Origin: Niebla homalea
Taxonomy: Eukaryota > Ascomycota > Lecanoromycetes > Lecanorales > Ramalinaceae
Assembly (NCBI GenBank): GCA_019925105.1
Contig: JAHGAU010000017.1
Coordinates: forward strand, 1,137,296-1,201,295
DNA length: 64,000 nt
Direction of reading: 5' to 3'
The notes below the pieces were generated by a model. The model was not told the DNA's origin, did not search any database, and saw only the letters and a list, made by a program, of their open reading frames with translations. This document shows, in pieces, positions 63,865 to 64,000 of this stretch. The translations under genes were made by a program, and so were the position numbers. Numbering within the stretch: position 1 is the stretch's first letter; every line of letters begins with the position of its first letter.

Positions 63865-64000
63865 AACTTTCTTAAATTCTCTTTTTAAGTAAACGTTCCG
63901 TTTATTACCTTATGGATTTTTAATAATATCTCCCTTTTATTTTACTTTATTTAATTAAAAACCTTATTATTAACTTAAAAAAGGTTAAGATTTATAGGAT

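Larger units (their letters stand above)
44800..64000. repeat. AT-rich, RIP-mutated repeat block
   Basis: Almost 19.2 kb, running off the window, of AT-rich DNA with stops in every frame. CpA and its complement TpG are nearly absent over long stretches (for example 45,001-45,060 and 57,241-57,300), whereas CpG, CpC and GpG remain. This is the footprint expected from repeat-induced point mutation, which converts C to T mainly in CpA. The block consists at least mainly of decayed Ty3/Gypsy retrotransposons, described separately. Parts at 44.8-46.8 kb and 60-63 kb cannot be assigned. It contains no supported functional gene. Confidence 0.9.

Noticed and set aside
44800..64000. Centromere or mitochondrial insertion as explanation of the AT-rich block
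   Set aside because: Paired LTRs, a target-site duplication and Gypsy motifs explain it. A centromere could still include such repeats, but nothing here demands it.

Overview
The window is fungal nuclear DNA from a filamentous ascomycete (Pezizomycotina). The evidence is short spliceosomal introns (mostly 47-90 nt, GT-AG, with CTAAC/CTGAC-type branch sequences), ascomycete-type proteins throughout, an alpha-factor-like pheromone precursor, and a repeat block mutated in the way expected of repeat-induced point mutation (RIP). I cannot name the species. Exon limits were worked out by hand from reading frame, splice signals and family conservation.

About 1-44.4 kb is gene-rich, GC-balanced euchromatin. 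In order it holds: PUP3 (proteasome beta-3, 5' end outside the window), BUD23 (18S rRNA m7G methyltransferase), SVP26 (ER-Golgi cargo adaptor), a SAM-HMG-box regulator, a small coiled-coil protein, a BAR-PH-ArfGAP (Csx2-like), IDH1 (mitochondrial NAD-isocitrate dehydrogenase), an alpha-pheromone precursor, a broken hybrid histidine kinase, an HCNGP/SAP30BP-like protein, RPL36, a TUG/Ubx4-like UBX protein, ARPC1 (Arp2/3), TRM112, SET1 (H3K4 methyltransferase), GFA1 (chitin precursor pathway), RIB4 (lumazine synthase), PRE10 (proteasome alpha-7), PRE7 (proteasome beta-6), PNO1 (pre-40S factor), MDM31 (mitochondrial inner membrane) and a class I SAM methyltransferase.

Most neighbours are functionally unrelated, as is normal in fungi, but some relations stand out. 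There are three 20S proteasome subunits, two of them (PRE10/PRE7) sharing a 380-bp divergent promoter. BUD23 and its obligate partner TRM112 are both present, with PNO1 and RPL36 as further ribosome genes. Divergent promoters join BUD23/SVP26, HCNGP/RPL36, UBX4/ARPC1, SET1/GFA1, PRE10/PRE7 and PNO1/MDM31.

From about 44.8 kb to the end the sequence becomes extremely AT-rich. CpA and TpG are almost absent while CpG survives, and no intact gene remains. I read it as a nested pair of decayed Ty3/Gypsy retrotransposons. The inner element (49,822-57,135, minus strand) has two 216-bp LTRs, a perfect 5-bp target-site duplication (AATAA) and a recognisable reverse transcriptase remnant. It sits inside an older plus-strand element whose RNase H remnant lies just right of the insertion and whose probable LTRs are direct repeats at 46.9 and 63.6 kb, exactly 16,740 bp apart.
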